From contig CAJWGB010000007.1 of the NCBI GenBank assembly GCA_913031625.1, forward strand, positions 1 through 57,937: DNA of 57,937 nt, given 5' to 3'. Numbering within the stretch: the first letter of the stretch is position 1; each line of letters opens with the position of its first letter. The notes below the pieces were generated by a model. That model saw only the letters and a program-made list of their open reading frames with translations. It made no database searches and was not told where the DNA came from. The position numbers were made by a program, and so were the translations under genes. The DNA is from an uncultured Planctomycetaceae bacterium (lineage in GTDB: Bacteria > Planctomycetota > Planctomycetia > Planctomycetales > Planctomycetaceae). Of the stretch, positions 9,180 through 17,784 are shown piece by piece.

Positions 9180-9266
9180 TTCTGTAACGGCGACGATAGT
9201 TGCCCGATTGATTAGATATTGTGCCGGCAGCTGCTGGCGCTGACTCCAGACTCGGGAGAGAACTCC

Positions 9267-9614
9267 ATGGCGAAGAAAATCGACTGGTACTACCACCGCA
9301 ACGGCTGAACATCGTGCACCCGCGCGCAGGAGTTTCTTGCGCCCCGAGACGTCACGACAAAAGAACAGATCGACGCGCGCAAGGAACGCATCGGCGAAGA
9401 CGAAGTGCTCCACCTGCTGGACGGCATGAGCAAACTCATCGTGGCCAAAGGCAGGAAGGTCACCGAAGTAAACCTCGTTAAAGATCGCCCGGCGGACGAT
9501 GAACTCATTGGCTTGATGCTGGGGCCGACTGGCAACCTGCGAGCTCCGACTATCAAACGAGGCAAGACTGTTCTGGTTGGCTTTAACGCGGATGCGTACG
9601 AAGAGCAGTTCTAA
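9267..9614 (+). CDS. ArsC-like selenoprotein with a UxxC redox centre
   Basis: Reading from ATG 9267, the frame gives MAKKIDWYYHRNG, then TGA at 9306-9308, then TSCTRAQEFL and on to TAA at 9612-9614. That is 115 residues with selenocysteine at 14. Downstream are EDEVLHLLDGMSKLIVAKG and a C-terminal VLVGFNADAYEEQF, like thioredoxin-fold proteins of the ArsC/Spx group. The motif U-T-S-C replaces the CxxC seen in cysteine versions. A GGGAGAG ribosome-binding site lies just upstream. A stem-loop follows the UGA at the spacing expected of a bacterial SECIS. Selenoprotein members of the ArsC family are known from planctomycetes. The substrate is unknown; a thiol oxidoreductase role is inferred. Gene callers would miss the first 14 codons or the whole gene. 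Confidence 0.88.
9324..9342 (+). promoter_or_regulatory. Putative SECIS element of the ArsC-like selenoprotein
   Basis: GCGCAGG at 9324-9330 pairs with CTTGCGC at 9336-9342 (seven pairs including one G-U), leaving the loop AGTTT. The loop begins 22 bases after the UGA, inside the range known for bacterial SECIS hairpins, and contains a GU as in known apical loops. The fold was done by hand. Confidence 0.6.
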
Positions 9615-9811
9615 GGACTCCCAGAGACGGATCGATGTTGTGCGTGAGCACGACATCAGTTGCTCTTTGGGGCTGTCCGATGCTCGTATTGGCGAACGCG
9701 AGAGTTCCCGGATGAATGGGACTTCTGACGAAGTCCACGACCCGGATAACGGTCGGAATAAATGGCTCGTTTACAGAACAGAAGCCTGCATCATTCCCCG
9801 AAAGAGTTGTC

Positions 9812-11635
9812 ATGTTGAATCGAATTCATTGCGCGCTGCTTCTCATCGGCAGCCTTTGTGCTGCCTCAGCTGATGCAGAACGGCCCAACATTCTGTTTAT
9901 CAGCGTCGACGATATGAACTGTGATTCAGTGGGTGTGTTCGGCTGTCAATTAGACGGTACTACTCCTCACATTGATCAACTCGCGTCAGAAGGTGTGCGA
10001 TTTCGCTATGCCCATGTGCAGGTTGGTAACTGCATGCCCTGTCGTAACGTCCTGTTTTCCGGCCGTTACCCGCACAACAATCGAGTTGAAGGCTTTTATC
10101 AGGTCAAAGATCCTGATTACCCGGTTCTGTGTGAGTTGATGCAGGGTGGTGGTTACTTTGCGGCAATTCGAGGGAAGGTCAGTCACTCCACACCTTACCT
10201 CCCGTTCGCGTGGGACCTTGTCCTTGATACGGTGGATGGAGAAAAGCAACACCCCAAGAACGTTGAGTCTTACTACCAGTCCACGAAACTTGGGATTGGC
10301 GCAGCCAGCAGGGCTGGAAAGCCGTTTTGTCTGCTGGTCAACGTCTCCGATCCTCACAAGCCGTTTTACGCGATGGGGAAGAAGGGCGAAGTCGTTGACG
10401 ATTCCAATGTTCCGTCTCGAATCTATAAGGCTGATGAAGTCCCGATTCCTGGCTTTCTGTTCGACCATCCGGACGTCCGTCGTGAGCTGGCCCACTATTA
10501 CTCTTCCGTTCGCCGTGCGGACGATTGTGTGGGAGCAACTCTGCGAGCATTAAAGGAGTCCGGCCAGTCAGAAAACACGGTCATTGTGTTTCTGTCTGAC
10601 CACGGAATGCCACTTCCGTTTGCCAAGACGGCTCTCTATCACCACAGCACCCGGACGCCGTGGATTGTCAAATGGCCGGGAGTCACAAAGGCCAACCACG
10701 AAGACACGCACCACATGATTTCGGGTGTCGACCTGCTGCCAACACTGCTGGACATCGCTGACATCAAATATCCGGAAGGCCTCGAAGGCCGCTCCATCGT
10801 CCCACTGCTGCAGGGGAAGACGCAGAATGGACGAGACCTGGTCTTCAAGGAATACAACGAGAACTCAGGCGGGCATCGTAACCCAATGCGCGGCGTGCAG
10901 GGACGCCGGTTCGGATACCTCTTTAATCCCTGGGTCGACGGAACTCGGACATTCAAGACTGCGACCATGGGCACCATGAGTTACCGAACCATGCAGCAGC
11001 TCGCCAGTACTGACCAGCAGATTGCAAAGCGGCTCGACGTGTTTCAGCACGGAGAACTGGAGCAGTTCTATGACTATGAAGAAGACCCAGACGCGCTTAA
11101 CAACCTGATCAACGACCCGCAGTACCAGAACGAGATCGCTCAGCACCGCAGGGCTCTGGAGGAGTGGATGATTCGATCGGGCGACCACGCACTGACAGCA
11201 TTTCGGAATCGCGACGATCCGGAGGCACTCAACTCATACATGGCAGAAGTGACAGCACAGTCAGAAGCTCGTCGCGCCGCTCGCCGCAGAGAGAAAACGA
11301 ACCCGGCCGGTCAGCAGAAGAAATCCAATAAGCTGATCTCTTTGGAATTGCCGGAATCACTGTCGGTCGGCAAATCAAGTGTCAAAGTCAATTATCAACT
11401 GCCACCGAGGCTTAAGACTCAGAACCTGCACGTGACCATTAAGCAGGCCAATGGCCGGCGAGTCGATCGAAAGGTGATTGAAATCACCGGCAAGGGCGAC
11501 GTTGGCATCGTTTTTGACCTGCCAGCAGCATTAGCCGGCAGGAACGTTCGTCTCGCGGCATTCGTGGGGGCGGACTATGAGCACCACCTTCAGCACGTTG
11601 TCTCGAAACCGGTCAAAGTCGTCTCCGACGAGTAG
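9812..11635 (+). CDS. Secreted sulfatase with a C-terminal beta domain
   Basis: This 607-residue enzyme is exported by an N-terminal signal peptide (MLNRIHCALLLIGSLCAASA). The sulfatase fold starts at RPNILFISVDDMN, where the paired aspartates bind calcium. The active-site sequence CMPCR begins at cysteine 74, the residue converted to formylglycine by a maturase. FLSDHGMPLPFAKT gives the second metal-site motif. After the sulfatase domain comes a charged linker (ARRAARRREK) and a beta-rich tail of about 110 residues that looks like an immunoglobulin-type module. I chose the ATG at 9812, which gives a proper signal peptide. It probably acts on sulfated polysaccharide in the periplasm. Confidence 0.93.
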   Translation: MLNRIHCALLLIGSLCAASADAERPNILFISVDDMNCDSVGVFGCQLDGTTPHIDQLASEGVRFRYAHVQVGNCMPCRNVLFSGRYPHNNRVEGFYQVKDPDYPVLCELMQGGGYFAAIRGKVSHSTPYLPFAWDLVLDTVDGEKQHPKNVESYYQSTKLGIGAASRAGKPFCLLVNVSDPHKPFYAMGKKGEVVDDSNVPSRIYKADEVPIPGFLFDHPDVRRELAHYYSSVRRADDCVGATLRALKESGQSENTVIVFLSDHGMPLPFAKTALYHHSTRTPWIVKWPGVTKANHEDTHHMISGVDLLPTLLDIADIKYPEGLEGRSIVPLLQGKTQNGRDLVFKEYNENSGGHRNPMRGVQGRRFGYLFNPWVDGTRTFKTATMGTMSYRTMQQLASTDQQIAKRLDVFQHGELEQFYDYEEDPDALNNLINDPQYQNEIAQHRRALEEWMIRSGDHALTAFRNRDDPEALNSYMAEVTAQSEARRAARRREKTNPAGQQKKSNKLISLELPESLSVGKSSVKVNYQLPPRLKTQNLHVTIKQANGRRVDRKVIEITGKGDVGIVFDLPAALAGRNVRLAAFVGADYEHHLQHVVSKPVKVVSDE

Positions 11636-11699
11636 CGCGTTTCCCGGCTCGGCGTTGATGCTGACGTTCGGGAAGCTGATCGAAGTAGAGGTGCGTTGA

Positions 11700-12863
11700 C
11701 TACTCTTCTTCGCGCTCGTCGAAGATCGTCGTGACGATCGCCTGGTCTTTGAGCTCTTCGAGTTTCGCAAGTCGCATTTCCTGAACGTACTGCGCCTTCA
11801 GCTTTCGTTCGATCTGCTTCTGGACTTCCTGAAACGGATCCGTGCGCTCTTTTTCATGGTCCTGAACGCGGTAGATCTCAAACGAATCAGGCTTCTCATA
11901 GATCCGTGTCGACTGGCCGGTCTTGAGTTCAAACAGCTGTGCCTCCAGCTCTTTGTCTGCGAGACTGCCGCGTTTCAGCCAGCCAAGGTCTCCCCGTTTC
12001 TCTGCACTCAGTGCGTCAGAGTATCTAACGGCGAGCTCTGCGAATTCGGTGCCTTCGCGGAGTCCTCGAACTACGTCCTGCATCTTCGTGCGGGCTTCGA
12101 CCTTCTGCTCTTCATTCGTAAACCGAATGATGATCTCCTGAGCGCGAACTCGTTCTTCGGAAGTGAACTCGTCGAGGTGTTCTTCGTAGTAGCTGACCAG
12201 GTCCACCCGGTCGATTGTCTCCGGGGCGGTGGCCGCGTTCGACAGAAAACCCTGCACCTTCTGCATCCGGAAGAAACTTTCCCGAAGCAACTCTACCGAA
12301 GTTCCCTGACTGAGCATCAACTCATTGAGATCTGCCTGATTCGTCACCTTGTTTTCAGCCATGATGTCATTCAGGATTCCCTGAAACGGCTTCTCAAGTG
12401 ATTCCTCAATCATCGCTCGATTTTCTTCGGGAACCTTTCGGTCCAGTTCCTGGAGAACAATCTCCTGTTCGATGTAAGGGTTCAGACGCTGCTTCAGTTG
12501 AGCACGCATGATGCCCTGTCGCTGTTCATCTGTGAGCTTTGGGTCAGCTTCGACTGTCAGCCGAATGCTGCCAATGAGGTCATCGACAAAGATGGGACGA
12601 CCATTCACTTCAGCGACAACCGTGTTGCCGGTGAGTTCCTCAGTGGTTTCCGTGAAACCGACCAGTTGATGTTCAGGGGTGTCTTTTGCAGCTTCCTGAT
12701 TCGCCTGGTTCTCGGCTCGGAGCCGCGGAGGCGTATCTCGAATCACGGGGCCCGAGTTCACAAGACTCTTGCCCTCGCACCCAATTAATCCTGCCAGCCC
12801 CAGCAGGGGAACTGAAAGGAACATCAATCGCAGAAATCTGAAACGTGCCACCGTGGCTTCCAT
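11700..12863 (-). CDS. PpiC-type peptidylprolyl isomerase lipoprotein
   Basis: This 387-residue protein has a lipoprotein signal with lipobox LIGC (cysteine 29). It has a SurA-like N-terminal chaperone region of helices (about 85-220) and a parvulin-type rotamase domain (about 235-335), including SEERVRAQEIIIRF and YSDALSAEKRGDLGWLKRGSL. The C-terminus is a charged helix. The layout suggests a periplasmic folding factor for exported or outer membrane proteins. It faces the sulfatase gene tail to tail. Confidence 0.88.
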   Translation of the reverse strand: MEATVARFRFLRLMFLSVPLLGLAGLIGCEGKSLVNSGPVIRDTPPRLRAENQANQEAAKDTPEHQLVGFTETTEELTGNTVVAEVNGRPIFVDDLIGSIRLTVEADPKLTDEQRQGIMRAQLKQRLNPYIEQEIVLQELDRKVPEENRAMIEESLEKPFQGILNDIMAENKVTNQADLNELMLSQGTSVELLRESFFRMQKVQGFLSNAATAPETIDRVDLVSYYEEHLDEFTSEERVRAQEIIIRFTNEEQKVEARTKMQDVVRGLREGTEFAELAVRYSDALSAEKRGDLGWLKRGSLADKELEAQLFELKTGQSTRIYEKPDSFEIYRVQDHEKERTDPFQEVQKQIERKLKAQYVQEMRLAKLEELKDQAIVTTIFDEREEE

Positions 12864-13437
12864 GCTACGGAAAGGCGCGGCCGGGCGAAAAACTGCTCAT
12901 CGCCCTCGGCGCCAACGTCGCTATCATACGTCTGACGTTCGGCGGCGGGAAGATCGGATCAGCTGCCAACCCGTGTTCCACGCACTGTTGCGGAAGCGAA
13001 TCGGCAGAAACTGCAGGCCTGAGATTCAGGATGTCGCTTCGCCAGGTGACGCCCTGAGGTATCGTGGGCTCAGCTGAATAGGCATCAGGGAATCCTTGTT
13101 GAAGCACAAGCAGACAATCCCCTGAATGACGGCCCGGCACGGAGCAGCAGCTGGACTTCGACAGCCTTCTGGCAGCAGTCCACTGATCGCCTCCACGGTG
13201 TCTTCCACGTATTCCTTCATTTGCAGCCGAACCTGAGGGCTCTCTTCGCCGACTGCGATCAATGCTTCCACCACGAGAATCGATTTCGCGGTCGATGCAG
13301 ACTGGGCCGGGAAGAACCAGTGCACTATTCGATTCTGCACGGTCTGGACTTATGTTTGCGGTGGGTGCCATGGCGGCCACGATGAACAGTCAATCATGTG
13401 ACTTTCAGTCGCATGCCTGAAATCCGTCACACCTGAG
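12864..13437. other. Intergenic region with possible gene remnant
   Basis: About 570 bases between two minus-strand genes. The minus strand at 13026-13340 is open for 104 codons with codon usage like real genes of this window and the segment SILVVEALIAVGEES. It has no recognisable domain and no clear ribosome-binding site. It could be a decayed or novel small gene, or simply upstream sequence holding the promoter of the PpiC gene. I cannot decide. Confidence 0.3.
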
Positions 13438-15552
13438 TCAGTCCGACTGCTGGTCGCCTTTCGTTTCCTGTTCGGCTCCTATCTCAGTCGGCGTACCGAT
13501 CAGGTCCTGCTCGGATTCATAAGCATATCGAAATTTCCGAGTCGTTTGGGACATGCGAAGCATGGGCAGCCCCTTGACATTCTCAATGAGGTAGTTGACC
13601 GCGACCGCGACATCCGCCCTGCCCTGCGCATCCGTTTCTGTGATGAGGTGTCCCTGTGCTGAAAAGCGCTGCGTTGAGTCTCCCTGTGTTCGCGTCCAGC
13701 CCGCTAACTGACCGGCAGCGTCCCGGTTGTATTCATCAGTCCAGTCGCGTACCGACACGACTCGTGGATCGCAGTACGGCCCACCATTCTGCTCAGACGT
13801 GTAGACAACCTTCGTGATCTGGCCGTCAGCGTCATAGGACCGCTTCTGGTTTTCGGGCCAGTAAAAAGAAATGAAGGCCGGAGCAGAATAATGAATGCCA
13901 TCGTGAGCAAAGACTCCGATGTCAACGCGCGAAGACTCCATCGCACTGTCTGCAGCGATAGGACGTGGTTCATGGTGACTGACTTCGATCACAGCAGATG
14001 CAGTCGACTCATCCAGCGTGATGCTTACTCGTTCCGGATCCCCCTGGAGTACGACCCATTTCCATGTCAGCTTGAGATTGTCGTCCGGATCGAAGCTCTG
14101 AAGAGCGGTGACTTCCATCCGTCGTTTCTGTTGAACGCCGTGACAGACACGGGCAATTGCAGCCGGAGTGGTGAACGAACGTTCGCGCAGTCCGGGCTCA
14201 AAATAGTCGCGACCAGGCACCGGAACTTCTTCTCTCGTGACTCGCAGCAGGCACACAGGTGGCAGACTGTCGACAGTGAGTGCATGAGCGCGCTCGACCA
14301 TCTTCTTTCGATTCAGCTGATCGCCCCGAAAAACGGGCGGGTGTGCAGTGCCGGTCAGATAATCCTCCGGTTTCTGCACCTGAGCATTACTCTGGCGAAA
14401 CACTGTCTGCAGCGTTGGAATCAGAGCTGACTTCTCCTTTAGCTTTGCCCGTACCTCCGGCCGCAGCGCGGCAAGTGCGGACGCAAAAGACTCTATGAAT
14501 GGCTTATCCGTAAAGGAGGATCCTTTTGAGACGACGTAGTAAGGGACATTCGCTGTGAAGACGTCGCCCTTGCCGCCTTCTTCTGGTGAGTCAAAGTCGC
14601 GGTGTTCCGGATAGAAGTAGATGTGGTTGTTGAAGTACTGCTCCCCGGTCATCCTGACGGCGGCTGACGTGATCGCAAATCGCGCCTGGCTGCGCCACAT
14701 CGGCCCGTTGACGTGTGCTGTCGACGAGTTGCCGATCACAATCAGGTCTTCAAAGTATATTTGTGCCTGCAGTCCGTTGTCGACGTTGTGGTCACGTGCC
14801 GGCTTTGAATAACGAGTTCTGGCGAGACGAGGAAAGAGTTCTGGGTTGAGTAGCGAATGTCCCCGGTCACGATTGTCATATACCACACCGACGAAGCCGG
14901 CCGCTGTTCCATCCTTGTCCCACGATCTGAGTAACTCGTCCGCCTCAGATTCGCCGGTCGACAATGGCTTTGTCTGATCCACGTTCACGTCGGCCGAGAA
15001 GAACATCCGCAGAAGTCGGTTCTGGGCATCCCAGCCGGTATTGGATTCCGCAATAAGCGCCTCACCGTTCTCAATTTTTGCGCGGGTGACTGACGGCAGG
15101 CGATTGTCGGCCTTCAGCGGAACCTTTGCCGCCGCACTCAGGTCTTTCCACTCAGGTCGTTTACGGAGGTTTTCCAGGTCAGGGTCCTGCTGCATGTGCT
15201 TCTCATCCCGAAACCCCAGTGTGACCGAATGCCTGAGTGCCTGTACGGCGGCATCCAGTTTGCCCAACCTGCTTTGCGCGCAGGCAAGGTTGTAATACGC
15301 ACCAGGACTGTTGGGCCGCAGTTGAATGAGAACCGCGCACTTCTGCTCCGCCTGTTCGTACTTCTGATCGTCGAATAGCTTCATGATCTCCGCAGCAGTC
15401 TGCTCGACGATGACCTGAACCCGGGGTTGCGCAAACACACTTGTGAGATCAGGCGTCTGTTCTTCCGAATCCCCCTTCAGGTAGTTCCGGAGCATGATGA
15501 TGAGGCTCAGGCTGACTGCGATGAGCACTGCGATTGTCAGACGTTTCCGCAT
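13438..15552 (-). CDS. Membrane-anchored TPR protein of unknown function
   Basis: This 704-residue protein starts with a short basic segment and one membrane helix (residues about 5-22), probably a signal anchor with the rest outside the cytoplasm. Residues about 50-130 form tetratricopeptide repeats (YEQAEQKCAVLIQLRPNSPGAYYNLACAQSRLGKLDAAVQAL). The large remainder is beta-rich and acidic, with SFDPDDNLKLTWKWVVLQGD and a REVTYDA-like stretch near the C-terminus similar to RHS-type repeats (YDADGQITKVVYT). I do not recognise the family. It is probably an envelope protein; its job is unknown. Confidence 0.8.
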   Translation of the reverse strand: MRKRLTIAVLIAVSLSLIIMLRNYLKGDSEEQTPDLTSVFAQPRVQVIVEQTAAEIMKLFDDQKYEQAEQKCAVLIQLRPNSPGAYYNLACAQSRLGKLDAAVQALRHSVTLGFRDEKHMQQDPDLENLRKRPEWKDLSAAAKVPLKADNRLPSVTRAKIENGEALIAESNTGWDAQNRLLRMFFSADVNVDQTKPLSTGESEADELLRSWDKDGTAAGFVGVVYDNRDRGHSLLNPELFPRLARTRYSKPARDHNVDNGLQAQIYFEDLIVIGNSSTAHVNGPMWRSQARFAITSAAVRMTGEQYFNNHIYFYPEHRDFDSPEEGGKGDVFTANVPYYVVSKGSSFTDKPFIESFASALAALRPEVRAKLKEKSALIPTLQTVFRQSNAQVQKPEDYLTGTAHPPVFRGDQLNRKKMVERAHALTVDSLPPVCLLRVTREEVPVPGRDYFEPGLRERSFTTPAAIARVCHGVQQKRRMEVTALQSFDPDDNLKLTWKWVVLQGDPERVSITLDESTASAVIEVSHHEPRPIAADSAMESSRVDIGVFAHDGIHYSAPAFISFYWPENQKRSYDADGQITKVVYTSEQNGGPYCDPRVVSVRDWTDEYNRDAAGQLAGWTRTQGDSTQRFSAQGHLITETDAQGRADVAVAVNYLIENVKGLPMLRMSQTTRKFRYAYESEQDLIGTPTEIGAEQETKGDQQSD

Positions 15553-15773
15553 CAGTCAGGCAGTTTGTCGGTTCAGAGGTACGGAGGCAGTGCCAACCCC
15601 CAGGGCTGGCCGAGGCTGTTTTACAGAGGTCATTCGAAACCGATCCGAGTGGCTCTATCACTGGTTCTAGCAGATTGGTGATTGCGCTGCCCATCCCTGT
15701 TGAACAGGTCGCTCAATTCGGCGCATTCCGCGACACGGCAACAGAGCCGTATGAATGTGTGCGGGAGGCGGGA

Positions 15774-17663
15774 TCAGACGCCGATTCCAAGCTGCACCAT
15801 AACCGGTTTTGGATCTGGTTTTGGAGGCGGATCGCCTGAATCCGGGTCGAGGTGTTCCGCGGGCGTTGGTCCTTCGTCCCGCGCGAGAACTGTCTCAAGA
15901 AAGAACCTCAACAGTGACTGCACGTGCTCATCATCAACGTCTTCGATGATGGCTTCTGCTCGCTCCTGAGACCGCTCCACCAGCGTTTCTGCTTTCGAGA
16001 ATACATCGCAGTCGTCGAAGACTGTGCGAATCTTATGCAGGCGTGCTTCTTCGGAAATGTCGTCGAGCCGACCCTCAAAGACATCTCGCAGCAACTGTTT
16101 CTGCTCGTCGGATGCGACTTTGAGTGCCAGGGCCAGCAGCAGCGTCGGCCTGAGAGCCAGAGCATCCTGCCCGCTGCGAAGCTTGTTATCAAGGTCGCCC
16201 TGCCAGTCTTTCAGGTCGTTCAGGATCTGGAAGCCTACACCTACGTGTCGGCAGAAAAGGCCAACCTTGTCTGTGTCAGCCATCGGGTGCCCAGCCATTT
16301 TGAGACCTGCAAACAAAGCAGCCTCAAATGCCGGGGAGGTCTTCAGCGAATAGATCTGAAGTGCGTCCAGAGGTGTGATGTCCCAGTCCGGAGATTCCTG
16401 AAATGCCATTTCAGAGCCCTGACCGTCGCACAGCCGAATGTGTGCAGTCGACATACTGTCTGCCACTTCCATCGCGACGGAAGGTTCAAGGTCCCGCGCA
16501 CTGTGGATCAGGCGATATCCAAGACCAATTAAATGGTCACCGATGTTAATTGCGTGCCCGGCGCCGTGCTGGCGATGAAGCGTTTCACGACCGTAACGAA
16601 ATTCGTCTTCGTCCTGTATGTCGTCGTGTACCAGAGACGCTTTGTGAAACGCTTCAATAGCCATCGCCACGCGAGCGACATGATCCGGAATGTCGGGAGT
16701 GTCGTCACCGGCTGTCAGGATTTTGTTTCCAGAAGCAGCGTACCATGAAGCCACGGTGATAAATGGACGGAATCGCTTGCCGCCGTTCTGCAGCCAGTCA
16801 TAAGACACGGCTTCCGTAAACGCGACCGGCCGATCTGCCTTTTCAGGTTCTCTTGTCCGGATTCTCGGCAGCAGTCGTTCGAAGTCGTCTTCAAACATGC
16901 GAGCCGATGCCCGCATCAGCGGGATATAACTCGCCGTGGGGCGCTCCGGCAGCGGTTCATATTTGTCGAGAACTTCCCAGACCCACGATTCATCGAGCGT
17001 GGTGTTCATGCAGTCGCCGGAATGCAGAGGCACTGCGTACGAAGGTACTCCCGCGATCAGGACCTTGTCGATCGCCTTTTCAAGGACGTTCAGACAGGCG
17101 ACTCCAAGGATGCCGTCGATGTAGCCGGAAACAATGATCTTCAGGACAACCGGGCTGCCTTCAGCGACTAATACCTTGTAGCCAAGTTGCTCTGCTCGCA
17201 CTTTGTAGTCGGCAATCGAACAGGCGCCACAGCGTTCACAGTCGAGTCCGAATTCAGAGTACTCAGCAGGGCATCCTTCTGCATGTTTCAGGCAATGCGG
17301 CAACAGAAGCATACGGCGGTTAAATGGGATCGACAGAAACTGCTGCTTCCAGAAGAAGTTTCCGATCATCACCATCGTAAAGCCGAGATACTTTTCCGGC
17401 TTGTTGAGTTGATCCATCAGAGTGCGCGAGTGCTTCTCCAACTCGTTCTTGTTCATCGCGCGTGACTTGTCGAGTTGCCGGGCGTACTCTTCGGCCGCCT
17501 GCTTGATCTCGACTCGTTCTTCCAGCGACTGAGGGACTGCCTTCAGGTGACTCGTACTACGTCGTCGTCCCTTTTTCCGAACAGGCTTCGGATCGTCCAG
17601 ATCGAGATCTGTGACGTCGTCAGGTTCTTTGTTCTGAGCTTCTGAGACGGGAACTACGGACAC
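15774..17663 (-). CDS. Fusion of DUF116 and a polyprenyl diphosphate synthase
   Basis: This protein has 629 residues and a GTG start with AGGAG six bases upstream. Residues 1-90 are charged. Residues about 95-235 are a DUF116 domain rich in cysteine (C124, C131, C142, C145, C148), with CERCGACSI and [11 protein letters not shown]; a metal or Fe-S centre is possible. Residues about 280-590 are an isoprenoid synthase: GGKRFRPF, then the first aspartate-rich motif DDIQD at 347-351. The second motif reads NDLKD at 482-486, with asparagine in place of the usual first aspartate. The product is probably a C15-C35 prenyl diphosphate. The class II terpene cyclase gene lies 121 bases upstream on the same strand, which suggests a shared terpenoid pathway. 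Confidence 0.88.
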   Translation of the reverse strand: MSVVPVSEAQNKEPDDVTDLDLDDPKPVRKKGRRRSTSHLKAVPQSLEERVEIKQAAEEYARQLDKSRAMNKNELEKHSRTLMDQLNKPEKYLGFTMVMIGNFFWKQQFLSIPFNRRMLLLPHCLKHAEGCPAEYSEFGLDCERCGACSIADYKVRAEQLGYKVLVAEGSPVVLKIIVSGYIDGILGVACLNVLEKAIDKVLIAGVPSYAVPLHSGDCMNTTLDESWVWEVLDKYEPLPERPTASYIPLMRASARMFEDDFERLLPRIRTREPEKADRPVAFTEAVSYDWLQNGGKRFRPFITVASWYAASGNKILTAGDDTPDIPDHVARVAMAIEAFHKASLVHDDIQDEDEFRYGRETLHRQHGAGHAINIGDHLIGLGYRLIHSARDLEPSVAMEVADSMSTAHIRLCDGQGSEMAFQESPDWDITPLDALQIYSLKTSPAFEAALFAGLKMAGHPMADTDKVGLFCRHVGVGFQILNDLKDWQGDLDNKLRSGQDALALRPTLLLALALKVASDEQKQLLRDVFEGRLDDISEEARLHKIRTVFDDCDVFSKAETLVERSQERAEAIIEDVDDEHVQSLLRFFLETVLARDEGPTPAEHLDPDSGDPPPKPDPKPVMVQLGIGV

Positions 17664-17784
17664 TCGAGGCTCCTGGTGGGGCGTCGTCGGCTGGTGGGAT
17701 GTGATGAGGGGCTTAGATCACTCGGATTGTCGAAGATCTCAGCATAACCCCGAAGGGTTGTCAAAGTTGTGTGCAAACGCCGTT

